Below are positions 11,014 through 22,200 of a stretch of DNA of 64,000 bases, in pieces. The translations under genes and the position numbers were made by a program. Position 1 is the stretch's first letter. Each line of letters begins with the position of its first letter. A model generated the notes under the pieces. It was not told the DNA's origin. It did no database searches and saw only the letters and a program-made list of their open reading frames with translations. This stretch comes from Phyllosticta citriasiana (lineage: Eukaryota > Ascomycota > Dothideomycetes > Botryosphaeriales > Phyllostictaceae), in assembly GCA_038021145.1 (NCBI GenBank), contig JBBPHT010000002.1, positions 372,001 through 436,000 on the forward strand. Direction: 5' to 3'.

Positions 11014-12662
11014 ATGTTTGCTCAACTCACAAAGACAGCTTCTAGACATGCCTACCGAAGAAGTCCTCCCCTTATAGCGAACTCAATTCGGTACGTCCAA
11101 GGAAAGACCTCGCCCCAAGACACGCCAGACATGAATTTCCGGTCATTTGTGGAAGCCCTTAAAGCCGATGGCGACATTGCCGAAATCAACTCAGAGAAGG
11201 ACCCACACCTCGAAGTCGCAGCAATCATCAGACGGTCTTGCGAGACGGATGACAAGGCGCCGCTCTTCAACAACGTCAAGGGAGCGCGCGACGGATTGTT
11301 CCGCATCCTGGGAGCTCCCGGTTCGCTGAGACAAGAGAGAAAGGGCAAATATGGCAGACTGGCGCGGCACCTTGGTCTGCCACCGAACGCCAACATGCGG
11401 CAAGTCCTGGACAAGATGTTGTCCGCCAAGGGTGTGGAACCCAAGCCACCACGGGTAATCGAGACGGGAGCTTGCAAGGAGAACAAGCTGTTTGGCGATC
11501 AAATCGATCTCGAAAAGCTTCCGGCACCGCTTATCCACCAGAGCGACGGTGGCAAATACATCCAGACGTACGGCATGCACATCTTCAAGACGCCCGACGG
11601 CAAGTGGACCAATTGGTCCATTGCACGCGCCATGGTGCACGATCGGAACCACCTCGTTGGCCTCGTCATCCCGCCCCAGCACATCTGGCAGATTTGGGAC
11701 ATGTGGAGGAAGGAGGGAAAAGACGTGCCGTGGGCACTGGCGTTTGGTGTGCCACCTGCAGCGATCATGGCCTCGAGCACCCCAATGCCAGAGTCGGTCA
11801 GCGAGGGCGAATACGTCGGTGCCATGACTGGAACTGCCATTGATGTAGTCAAGTGCGAGACGAATAACCTGCTTGTTCCAGCCAACTCGGAAATCGTGTT
11901 TGAGGGGACATTGTCGACGACAGAAATGGCACCAGAAGGACCATTCGGTGAGATGCATGCGTACACCTGGCCAGGAGACTCTCACATGTGTCCAAAGTAA
12001 GTTTTGAAGCAACACAGACAATCTGTGCTTAAGTTAATGTTCGGTGTAGGTTCAAGGTGGACTGCATAACTCACCGCAACGACGCCATTTTGCCAGTATC
12101 CTCGTGTGGCAGGTTGACCGACGAGACTCACACCATGATCGGCTCTCTCAACGCTGCAGAGGCGCGCCAGCTGTGTCAAGAGAATGGTCTTCCTATCACT
12201 GACGCCTTCATGCCCTTTTCCTCGCAAGTCACATGGATGGCTCTTAGGGTGGACACGGAGAAGCTGAGGCAAATGAAAACCGACCCTAAGACTTTCAGCA
12301 AGCGCGTTGGCGACCTCATCTTCAACAACAAGGTCGGATACACGACTCACCGCATCATTATTCTCGGCGACGACATCGACGTTTATGATGACAAGGCTGT
12401 CATGTGGGCATTCACCACAAGGTGCAGGCCTCATGACGACGAAATCTTTTACCACGACGTGAGGGCTTTCCCCTTGATCCCGTATAATAGCCACGGAGCC
12501 CATGACAAGTTGAAGGGAGGAAAGGTCGTCAGTGATGCCCTGTTCCCAGTTGAGTACACGACGGGCAAGACCTGGGAAGCTGCTAGCTTTGAGGAGGGCT
12601 ATCCTAAGGAAGTGAAGCAGAAGGTGCTGACTGAGTGGCGCGCCATGGGCTTTGAACAGTGA
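11014..12662 (+). CDS. FDC1: Ferulic/cinnamic/sorbic acid decarboxylase, Fdc1 (UbiD family)
   Basis: Prenylated-FMN-dependent non-oxidative decarboxylase of alpha,beta-unsaturated acids such as cinnamic, ferulic and sorbic acid. Exons are 11014-11996 and 12050-12662, giving 531 residues. The intron splits Pro-Lys-Phe-Lys. An N-terminal basic stretch of about 30 residues precedes the first conserved motif FRSFVEALK and could be a mitochondrial presequence. Conserved segments include NWSIARAMV (Asn200, Arg205), GTAIDVVKCETN, the acidic SEIVFEG (near 293-297) and APEGPFGEMHAY. These lie where Fdc1 enzymes carry the cofactor-binding and Glu-Arg-Glu catalytic residues. It pairs functionally with the adjacent Pad1. 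In Aspergillus niger the equivalent genes are grouped with a Zn2Cys6 regulator (SdrA). Here a Zn2Cys6 gene nearby is broken. Confidence 0.95.
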
Positions 12663-12930
12663 TTTGTCTTATAAGTCGATTTTGATTTTAATTGAACGGA
12701 GCTTTTGTCGAGTGGTGAGCTAAATCTCGATGCAGAACGATAAGTTGCAAATCGTTTCGCTGAAGATGAACGCTTATCAAAGTCGATAATTTCTCACAGA
12801 GCAGAGAGAGTGAATGCTTCTCCTAACGATTGTAAGCTTAGTCTTTTTGGACAAACCAATGGCGTGTCCTACGTGAAGAAAGAACGAAAACTCACTTTGT
12901 TGGATCGCATGTCCCTTCCCAGTACTTCCT

Positions 12931-14025
12931 TCAAACTAGTCGATTCCGAATTTCCTCGCCCGTTAAATATCTGCGCAAATTTTCCACCGTCTGCGGCCAC
13001 CAATCGCGAAATGTCTTTTCGCTGGCGTACCCAGCATGTGGTGTCAAAATCACTTCGCTCTTTCCCTCGGACGAACCCCAATTCGTCGTACGCCACTTGC
13101 TATCCATGGGCAACGGCTCATCCCAGAAAACGTCCAAGCCCGCACCACGAATCTTGCCCTCGTTCAAAACATCGTAAAGCGCGTCTTCGTCGACCAGCGG
13201 ACCGCGTGAGGTATTGACGAACAAGGCAGACGGCTTCAACAACGCAAGCTCCTTCGCACCGACGATGCCCCTTGAGCGATCAGAGAGAACGTAATGTAAG
13301 CTCAGGATGTCCGCCTCCTTGAATAGAGCTTCCTTGGATGGGGCAACCTGGAAGGCCCCCTTGGGAAGACCACACTCCTTGGCGTGGCGATCTGCCTCAT
13401 CTTGAGTCAGGTGGACGCTCCACGCCAAAATGCGCATGCCAAAAACTGAGTACGCAATTTTGGCCGACTCGCTTCCAAGCTTCCCCAGTCCCAGGGATGC
13501 AAAAGTCTTGCCGCCCAGGTCGACGTGAAGCGGCAGATCGTTCTGCCAACCGCCTTGTTTCACAATTCGGTCATCGCGCGGAATACTGTTTGCCAGTGCC
13601 AGTATGAGAGCCCAGTTGTGTTGCGTAGTGTGCGCGGGCGCCTTTGGCACATCTGGGTCTGCTGGCTCAGCTTGGACGGGCTTTGTGCCTGCGACAATGA
13701 TTTCCGATTCCTTAAAAGCTTCCAGATCCAGCGCGAGGTTGCGCATACCGGTTGTAAGCAACAGGTGGAGGTTGGGTAGCGCGGTGACTATCTCTCGTGG
13801 AAAAGGCGTTCGTTCCCGTATAGTAGAAATAACTTCAAACGGCCGAAGGCGCTCGATTAGTTTCTGGGGATTTTTCTTAGGATCAATGGTATCCGGAAAG
13901 TAGGAAATGTCAAGATCGGACGTAGTAATGTCCTTGAGGTATATAGGAGCATGATCTTGCCAGTCGTCGAGAACTGCGAGCGTCACCGGCCGGTTGAACT
14001 TGGTGGGTGAAGTAATCGTAGACAT
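12931..14025 (-). CDS. D-isomer-specific 2-hydroxyacid dehydrogenase
   Basis: NAD(P)-dependent oxidoreductase interconverting 2-oxo acids and D-2-hydroxy acids. It is related to phosphoglycerate and glyoxylate/hydroxypyruvate reductases. A single exon of 364 residues. The nucleotide-binding GLGKLG is at residues 179-184. The catalytic triad is present: Arg274 in NTSRGPLVDE, Glu303 in DVFWDEPLP and His330 in LTPHAGY. Residue 113 onward (GTKPVQAEPADPD) is a short insertion. A stretch of Asp, Pro and Ala around 120-130 replaces the usual hinge residues, so substrate class cannot be deduced. It converges with Fdc1, whose stop is 268 bp away. No N-terminal signal is seen, so it is probably cytosolic. 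Confidence 0.93.
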   Translation of the reverse strand: MSTITSPTKFNRPVTLAVLDDWQDHAPIYLKDITTSDLDISYFPDTIDPKKNPQKLIERLRPFEVISTIRERTPFPREIVTALPNLHLLLTTGMRNLALDLEAFKESEIIVAGTKPVQAEPADPDVPKAPAHTTQHNWALILALANSIPRDDRIVKQGGWQNDLPLHVDLGGKTFASLGLGKLGSESAKIAYSVFGMRILAWSVHLTQDEADRHAKECGLPKGAFQVAPSKEALFKEADILSLHYVLSDRSRGIVGAKELALLKPSALFVNTSRGPLVDEDALYDVLNEGKIRGAGLDVFWDEPLPMDSKWRTTNWGSSEGKSEVILTPHAGYASEKTFRDWWPQTVENLRRYLTGEEIRNRLV

Positions 14026-14632
14026 TCTGGAGACGTAGGAACAATTCGAAAAAAGGCGATATGGTCTTTGGAGCAGCAGGAAGAGGAGAAGGGGAAGTAA
14101 TTTTATGCGTTAGAGAGGGTTTGAAAAAAGAGAGTGGGGTGTGTTCGTTGTACAGTCGTCGCAAAGTGGGGTAAACTGGAAGATTCACACGCGGGGAAGA
14201 TGACGTTACGCCAGGGACGGAACATGGCACGGAAAGATACCGGTACTTGCATGTACATTTCCATTCATCTGGTGCCGATGGCTTGACTCGTCTGTGACTT
14301 GCACCCAGAAACCCTGCAACACTCGGAGTCTACGATTTATTCGAAACAGCAGGTCAGCTGCATCAACATCCCAGGCCAAACTGATTCAGAAGAATGAATG
14401 CATTCGGAGTCCACCCGATTGGACAAATGACGCAAATTTAATGAACAAAGTAGGCCAAGTTCAGGGCTACCATAGCCGTTGAAAAATCAAAATTCTTGTG
14501 TGGCGCTGTAAGCTGGCACGATGGAGACGTTTGTTGGAAAACAGACAAAAAGACGCCGTCAGTCTTCAGCCAGTGTCTGTCTTCGGAAACGCTGTGTTTT
14601 AAGATGCGGAGGGAGGCTTATCAAATTGTTCC
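14026..14632. other. Intergenic, about 600 bp
   Basis: Holds the promoter of the leftward dehydrogenase gene and the 3' flank of the leftward TMEM234-like gene. Short open frames only. I see no RNA gene. Confidence 0.5.
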
Positions 14633-15210
14633 TTAGCTTTTGGCGTGCACACATAGACCTATACCTCCAAGTACCAATGCCATACCTATCCAAGTGTCTG
14701 AAACACAAACTCGGGTTAGGGACAATTTTGAGAAAAGCTCGACCAACGTACCTCTTGATATCACTTTGCCTTCTGCCCACCATTCGCCAAGAACGGTGAA
14801 AAGGAAAGCCAGCGAGTTTGTTATTGGCACAGTCAGGCTCAGTTCTGGACAGTTGTGAGCCTCACCTCACCCATTGTTCGAGGTACCAGCAATCTGGTAG
14901 ACTTACCAGCTTTGCCTATCAGCAAAAAGAACCAAATAGAGCCCGTTACGTTCAACAACAACGGTACTGCATATGCCGGCCTCCTTAACAAGTCGATTAC
15001 TGCAAATATGACTCCCCAAATCTTTCTTTTCAACCAAGAAACGTTTGGATCAGACAAATATGGACGTGAAGGTGGTGTATAGTTGACAGCGGCGCGTCTC
15101 ATAAATGGCGTTGTAAGACCCCATGCTGCGCCAACGAGCAAGAAGCCAAGGATCCAGCGGAAGATGGAGGGCTGTGATTCTGGAGCTGATGGCGGCGACT
15201 CTGGATCCAT
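14633..15210 (-). CDS. TMEM234-family small membrane protein
   Basis: A small polytopic membrane protein of the TMEM234 family, which resembles one half of a drug/metabolite transporter. The molecular function is not established. Exons are 14907-15210, 14752-14844 and 14633-14697, giving 153 residues. The splices yield the continuous family segment GSIWFFLLIGKAELSLTVP, then NSLAFLFTVLGEWWAEG, then WIGMALVLGGIGLCVHAKS. The first helix is ILGFLLVGAAWGLTTPFMRR. I used the ATG at 15210. An upstream in-frame ATG at 15252 would add a hydrophobic MFFVPRFVFPFIFA leader and cannot be excluded. It is divergent from UTP15 with about 230 bp between the starts. Confidence 0.88.
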
Positions 15211-15441
15211 GGCAAAGATGAAGGGGAACACAAAACGAGGGACGAAGAACACTTGCGGAGATGCGAATGAATGGTATCGCCAGGTTGCGGTAATGCCGCA
15301 AAGCAGATCCGGGGTAGTGGGCGGAGCGGTGGCTAAGGCGGTAGGTGGGCAAAACGTCGCGCCGGGATGGTCTCAGAAAAATATCGTCCACGACAACCTA
15401 CCGCTTCCACTAACACAACTCACGCCTTGCACACGATCGCA

Positions 15442-17113
15442 ATGGCTGCCGAAGTGCAACGGCTACAGCCCGTCAAGCTGCCCGCGGGGCCAGCTTCCCT
15501 CACGTCCGAGCAGAAATACTGGCAGACTTTTTCGTCGCAAGTGCTGCTCCCATCGCCGCACTCGTCACCCATCACAAGCATCTGTGCACCCTCCTTCGTC
15601 GCCTCTTCGACCCAGCTTGCGCCGCCCGAGACCTTTGCCGTAACTTCCGGAAACCGGGTCCAAGTTCTCAGCAGCCGCACTCGCAAAGCCGTCAAGACCA
15701 TCTCACGATTCGGCGTCGAAGATCGCGCACACTCTGGCGACATCCGTCGCGATGGACGCGTCCTCGTGGCTGGTGGCGACTCAGGTGCCATCCAGGCTTT
15801 CGACATCAACTCTCGCGCTATTCTCAAGACGTGGAAGGAGCACCAGCAGCCCGTATGGGTCACCAAGTGGAGTCCGGCAGAATTGACGACGCTCATGAGC
15901 GCGTCCGACGATAAGACTGTGAGGCTGTGGGATTTGCCGTCGGATGCCAGTACACAAAAGTTTTTGGGGCATCAAGACTACGTCCGGTGCGGTGGTTTCA
16001 TGCCGGGGCAAGCAGATCGCATGCTGTACTCGGGTAGCTACGATCAGACAGTACGGCTGTGGGATCCCAGGATAGGCAGTAAGGCGGTCATGGTCTTCAA
16101 GCATTCGGCGGCAATCGAAAGCGTGCTCCCTCTCCCTTCTGGAACCACGCTGCTGGCATCAGCAGAAAACACAGTATCTGTGCTGGATCTCGTTGCGGGA
16201 AGGCCGCTTCAGCTACTCAAGAACCACCAAAAAACCGTTACAAGTCTCGCGCTGGCCAGCAATGGAGAAAGAGTGCTCAGTGGTGGACTCGACGGACACG
16301 TCAAGGTCTTTGAGACTACGGGATGGAACGTTGTGGCCGGCTTCAAGTACCCTTCGCCCATCCTCTCGCTGAGCGTCATTGCATCGGGCGCCAACCGTGA
16401 GGACAAGCACTTGGCTGTCGGCATGGAGAACGGGCTGCTGTCGCTGAGGACGCGCCTATCGGGCCAGCAAAAAGAGCAAGCGCGCGAACGGGAAAAGGAG
16501 ATGAAGGCGCTGATGGAGGGCAAGATTGAAGAATTCGATCGCAAGAGGAAGCGCGGCAAGGGCTGGGAAAAAAGGCTCAGGGGGCGCAACTTTACAGGCG
16601 AGGGGGCCGATATCGTCATCGATGGCAATGCCAGGGGCAAGATTCGGAACGCGACCAGGTGGGAGACGATGCTACGGAAAGGCTACTACGAAAGGGCGTT
16701 GGATTTGGTGCTCGATGCAACGGTATGTCCAAAATCATATTGTGATGACTACGGTAAATGCTAATGAGCACCGACAGAATAATTCCAAGCAGGACACGCT
16801 AACGCTTCTCACCGCGCTGCGGCACCGCTCTGCGCTGCGCACCGCCCTCAAGGGCCGCGACGAGCTGACATTGCAACCCATCATCAAGTGGCTGGTACGC
16901 AACATGAGCGACCCGCGCCACGTTCAGCTTGTCACCGACGTGGCGTTTGCACTGCTGGACCTGTATGGCGAGGAGATGGGCCAGAGCCCGGAGATCGACG
17001 CCCTCGTCGATCGCCTTCACGATACGGTCAGGCGCGAGGCCGAAATCAGCCAGCAGGCGTGGGCCACCAAGGGCATGTTGGACATGCTCACTGCGGGAAC
17101 CGGTGCGGCATGA
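15442..17113 (+). CDS. UTP15: UTP15, U3 snoRNP / t-UTP subunit
   Basis: A nucleolar WD40 protein of the small-subunit processome (t-UTP/UTPA) needed for pre-rRNA transcription and early 18S processing. Exons are 15442-16722 and 16778-17113, giving 538 residues. The start at 15442 (MAAEVQRLQPVKLP) places EQKYW near residue 25, as in other Utp15 proteins. An in-frame ATG at 15367 is possible but adds unconserved residues. WD repeats include TLMSASDDKTVRLWDLPSD, MLYSGSYDQTVRLWDPR and RVLSGGLDGHVKVFE. A charged EREKEMKALMEGKIEEFDR helix leads to the UTP15 C-terminal domain (WETMLRKGYYERALDLVL, then LLTALRHRSALRTALKGRD). The assignment is secure. Confidence 0.96.
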
Positions 17114-17374
17114 GCTTTTCATCGAAGCAGAATTGCAAAGCAAAGGCGTTATTTGCATAGCGGCGGCGTTATGGGTTTGGGGATGGTATCTGGGTCAATA
17201 CCAAACAGAGGCGGGGAAAAAGTTTTGGTTGCGTCAAGCAAACATTATCACATGACTCCTGTCATTGAACTGTAGAGAATATGATCGACTGGGGAAAGTT
17301 TATTTGTGTACTGCTACATCTGAAATCCGTGTTCATGATGGCCATCCTTCTTTCGTCTCGGAAATAAGTGAAAT

Positions 17375-18454
17375 CTACCACATGACATGCTGGCGCTGGG
17401 TGGGAATGGGTCTGTCGGGCAGATGGACCCAGACCTTGCGATTGGCCTTCTTTTCTTCCCTCTCCTTGTGCTCCCTGATTCTTGTGGCCTCTTCCTTGAG
17501 CTTGACGGAAATACCTTGAGACTGTCAGTAATCTTGATAATTTAGGGATAAAGATGGGAACATACTGGTCGATGGCAAGCGCATGACATTGACCCTACCC
17601 CTGGCCCTGTAGTCGTACGCCCTGCCATACGTTCCACGCCCAACCCATGCTTGATCAACATAGAGACCAGTCTTGTCGGTGACGAGTTTTTTCTTGCCAT
17701 CCTTGGTCCTAATCGCGGTAGGCGAGCCGGCGGTGCCATTGACCTTGCCCAAACCCATGCCTCTGCTGACAATGGCGTGGTCGCGAGCATACTCGAGGTG
17801 CTGCAGAATGTCCTGGGCAGCCTTCTTCTTACTGAAGCGCATCTGCAGCATGGCTTCCTCCAGCGACTTGCCGGAAATCTGGCGCGCAAGCAGGTTCAGC
17901 TTCTTGACGCTGGTCTTGATCCATGGACTCTTGACTAAATCTTCACGTTCCGTCCGCTTAAGATGCTGCGCCCGCGTCAGACGCCCGCGCTTGCGCACCT
18001 CGCGTATGACCATTTTTCTTTCCCAACGCATGCGCTGCTCTGGCTTCGGGTCCAGTGCCGTGGCCATGGCTTTCCGATTGCGCGCCTTTTTCGCAGCACG
18101 TCGCTCCTGCTCTTCTGGTGATCTGGTTTTCTTGGTGCCATCATCGAAGATGGAGGTCGGGGCGAGGTCGCCCTTGGGTCCTGGACCTGCCTGGCCAGAT
18201 GGTGATTCGCGCTTCTTTTTGAGATATTCGTCGAGGATGGGGTTGGAGGAGCCTTGGTTCAATTTGCCCTCGGCTTCCCTTTGGCTCTTGGACTTGAAAA
18301 GGTTTTTGAACGACCACGCGTTGCGCCGCGGCTGGATTGGAAGAGAGACGGCTGCGCAATGTCAGCGGCGATTGGCAATGGATGGCGGGAGAAGTCAGAT
18401 GGTAGGGGACTGACCTGGCTGGAGCAGCCGTCTCGCGGGCAGCCTGACGCTCAT
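17375..18454 (-). CDS. MRPL22: Mitochondrial large ribosomal subunit protein uL22m
   Basis: A component of the mitochondrial 54S ribosomal subunit lining the peptide exit tunnel. Exons are 18415-18454, 17566-18351 and 17375-17514, giving 321 residues. The first exon encodes a basic presequence start (MSVRLPARRLLQP). The body has a charged linker and then the L22 core, KSPWIKTSVKKLNLLARQI, GKSLEEAMLQMRFSKKKAAQ and VDQAWVGRGTYGR. The last exon adds the fungal C-tail (KVWVHLPDRPIPTQRQ). Only the spliced version yields the full tail: without the last splice the frame ends eleven residues after the exon. Confidence 0.93.
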
Positions 18455-19227
18455 GGCGTGGAGGGTATACAGGCGTGGATGGTGCACTGCCGTGGCTACA
18501 TGTACATAACCAAGTGCGGGAGCGGAAGTCGAGCTGGGCTGGGCTGGGCGGCGGCGGCGGCGGCGGCGGAATTGTCCGCGGCAAGACGTCGGCGCCTTGC
18601 AACCTACCTAACCTACCGTACTTACACGCGAGCCCGCAGCCCGGCGGGAGGCTTCCCGGCACGTGACGGGCCAGGCGCGCAGCCGAGCGATGATGTTGTA
18701 AGGTAGCTAAGCACTGGGCAAGACGGGAGAGTCGAAACAGAGGCCTCTTGAACCGAATGGCAACCGAATGAATGGGATGAAGTCCTGACCTAGAGTCAAC
18801 CACAAAGCAGCCAGCAGCGCCCGTCCGCACCCCGACTCCAGAAAAGACTTGCCTTCAAGGTGCTGGCTGCAGAGCTCCAGTCCAGCTCAACCTAACCCAG
18901 CAGCCTCAGTCCATCGCCGTCCCTGTCGCTCGTCTCTCTCTGCTTGTCGGTGCGGTGCCGTGCCGTGCGCCCTTCTCCTTGGACTCGCTCGCTCGCTCGC
19001 TCGCTAGACCAGTCTGGGCATGCCTGGCCTTAGCTGTACTGTACATCTGCCCGCCGTGTAAAGTACCTGTAACTTCTTGTTGCAACTTCTGTTGTTCTAG
19101 TCCGCGGTCCCGTGGCCTGCTCCCGCTGCAACTGGAAAGCTGCCAGCCGCCGCCGTTGCCGCAAGGAGCTGCTCCTCGCATGATACCGGTAGCTGGCCTA
19201 GCACACAAAATACTCGAGTTGCCGGCC
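18455..19227. other. Promoter and leader region between uL22m and PRP24-like gene
   Basis: 773 bp between divergent genes. It includes a GCG/GGC run near 18550-18570 and a CTCG tetranucleotide run near 18984-19004. The frame continuous with the PRP24-like gene is open from 18955 but starts without family resemblance and is most likely 5' leader. Confidence 0.5.
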
Positions 19228-22200
19228 ATGGACATCAACTCGCTGCTGTCGCCACAGGAATCGCCCGCCAGCGACACCACGCCGCCGCCGCCGCCCCAGC
19301 CGCCGCAACAACCCCATCACCACCACCACCACCACCACCATCATCATCACCACCAGTACAACCATCACCACCAGCAGCGCCCCGGTCGCCACCAGACCCG
19401 GAAGTCCTCCGGCCTCAGCCAGTCTATCAACGCCTACTCCTCTCCGCCGCCGCATCAAGAATACCAACACCACCACCAACCGCAAACCCAACCCCAACCC
19501 CAACCCCAACCACAGCCGCCCTATCAGCACCACCAACCGCAACCGCAGCTACCCACCTCCGCCGTCGCCCCGCATAGTTACGTGGGACAGTATTCCCCAG
19601 TCCCCAATGTATTATCGCCCGGCTCATCCCACAACGGTCAGGGCCTGCTGAGCGCTCCCAAGACCACCACGCCAACTGCGCAACTGAGGAGCCCACTCCA
19701 GCAGATTGCCGACCGCGAAGCTCGGAGCCAGCCGCCGCGCCGCCAAATCTCGACGCAGGGAATTGACACTTTGGCAGGTGTGTCTTGCGTCATTCGATTC
19801 CGCTGTGGGCAGCTAGCTGACCTGCTGCAGAAATCGCGTTGCAAACCCCCCACCAGCAGCCTGCTCGTCAATCTCCAGCTGGCCTGCGCTCGCCACACGT
19901 CTACCAGCGCCCAGCTTCCGTTTCTCGACCTACAAGGTGAGCATCAAATCCAATTGCGCGCTCAATCACCTTGTTCTGACCCCAAATCTAGCTACCAAAA
20001 CATTTCAAGCCTTGCTCGGTCCCTTTCGACCAACTCTACCAAAGACGTCGCAATGGCGGATCCCTCACAGTCGCCGCGCATCCTTTCCGCAGGCGCTCTT
20101 TCACCGGTCGACAACCAAGCTGTCAATGAGCTGGTAGCGCACCTGAACGAAAAATCTTACGACTTTCCATCTCACGCGCGCTTGGTGGGTCTCCTACACA
20201 AAGGCCTGCACGACCACATCAATCCGCCGGATACTCCCGAAGTGAAGCGCGATCCGCGAACATACGAGCTGCTCAGTGAGCTTCGGAACGCGCGCCTCTC
20301 GATGTCTTCGAAATTTGCCATGACCGAGGATGCCTGGATTGCATGGCTCAATGACGAGAAGATGTTGTCGCGTTCCATTGACGATAGGATTGGCGTCATG
20401 GAATTGTGTGCCAAGGCTGTCCAAGAAGAGCCGGCTAGCGCTGCTCTGTGGCGGTTCTACGGCGACTACATGTACGAGCTGTGGGCTGTCGCATTCAGTA
20501 TAGAGCCGTCAGACTGGACAGAGGACGAAAAGACCATTGGACGTGAAGCTTTTACATGGCAAACGATGAAGGAGGTCTGGGAGCAGGGATTGGCCTCTAC
20601 CCAATGGCACATGAATGACAGCCATGTGGTCTGGGATCGGTGGATGGAAATCATGCTCGCAGACCTCGAGCGGCATCCGGACCCACACGCGCAGCAAGCC
20701 TTGAAGAACGCCTTTACCGACCGGCTGGTCAAGCCTCATGCCACGTGGGACACCACGTTCCAAATGTTCTCGGGGTTCATCTCAAAGTACGAAAACGCGG
20801 CATATGAAGAGACTATGATGGTCATGACGAAGCGCGCCGCGCAGACGAAGCAGCAATACTCTTTGCGCGAGCATTTCGAAACCAAGATTGACAGGGCCAT
20901 CAAAGCCGGAGACAAGGACGCAGAATGGGAAGCATACTCTCAATACCTCGAATGGGAGCTGCGCAACAAGGGCGTCTTCAGCTTCAACATGATCAACGCT
21001 CTTTATGAGCGGGCGACTGTGCGCTTCTCGCTGGACGCAACGGTATGGGAAGATTACTTTCAATTTCTCATCGAGCATCCCGACCCCGCGGTGCCGGCAT
21101 TGCCCGTGCTGGAGCGAGCAACCAAGCACTGCCCCTGGTCTGGAAACCTCTGGTCACACTGGTTGCTCACTCTTGAAGCAGAGGGCAAGCCTTTTATCGA
21201 CATGGAAAATGTCAAGCACAGAGCCACTGAGACTGGCTTACTCGACGTCGGTGGCATGGAAGAGTTACTCAAGGTTTACGTCGCATGGTGTGGTTACCTG
21301 CGGCGTAAGGCATTCGATGTTGGCTCGACCGAAGATGATATTGACATTGCAGAGGTTGGCATCCGATCAGCATTGGAACACGTCAAGGAGATTGGAGAGC
21401 AAAGGTACGGGAAGAAATTCCAGGGTGACCCGCAGTACCGCTTGGAAAGAATCCACATCAAGTTTGTGACCCAGAACGGCCAGATCGACGTGGCGCGTCA
21501 ATGCTGGAAGGCCCTCATTCCAAAGCAAGAGAACAGCTACGACTTTTGGTACCGGTATTACATCTTCGAAATGGTCCTGTGGTCCAAGTGGGTCATTCGA
21601 GACAAGAGCAATGCAGGCCAACCTCTCGAGTCTCCTCGAGAAGCTACCAATCTGCTGAGGCAGGCGCTGAAACGCGTCGCGACACTGGATTGGCCAGAGC
21701 AACTCGTCCAAATGTTTCTCAACCACTGTGAGCAACATGAGACTGTCCAGGAGTATCGGATCGCCATTCTTGAGACCCGGAGCGCAAACAAGGAGGTCGC
21801 GGCAAGGAGACAAAAGGAAGCCGCCGAGGCTACCGCTGCGTACCAGGCGCAGTACGCGGCGGCTGCGGCAGACGTGGAGACCGATGATGCCACCCTCAAT
21901 GCGAAAAGGAAGAGAGACGGCGAGGCTCCTCTCGGTGAGAACGCGGCAAAGAAGAGCAAGCAAGGAGATACCGACGCCCCAAATTTGGAAGCAGCTGCTC
22001 CTCAACCAAAGCGTGACCGGGAGCACACCACCATAATTGCCAAAAATATCCCGCCAGATGCTTCTGAGACAAGGATCCGCCAATTCTTCAGGGATTGTGG
22101 CAAGATCAACAGTCTAGCTTTGGTGACGGAGAGCCATGGCGGCAAGACTGCGACCATCGAGTTTGAAGCTCCTGAAGACGCCCAATTCGCCCAATCGAGG

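Noticed and set aside
18955..19227. N-terminal extension of the PRP24-like protein from an upstream in-frame start
   Set aside because: The sequence is Cys/Leu-rich without family resemblance and precedes the conserved MDINSLLSPQ start; it is most likely leader.
19480..19515. Telomere-like CCCAA repeats
   Set aside because: They encode the Gln-Pro run of the PRP24-like protein and do not match the fungal TTAGGG unit.
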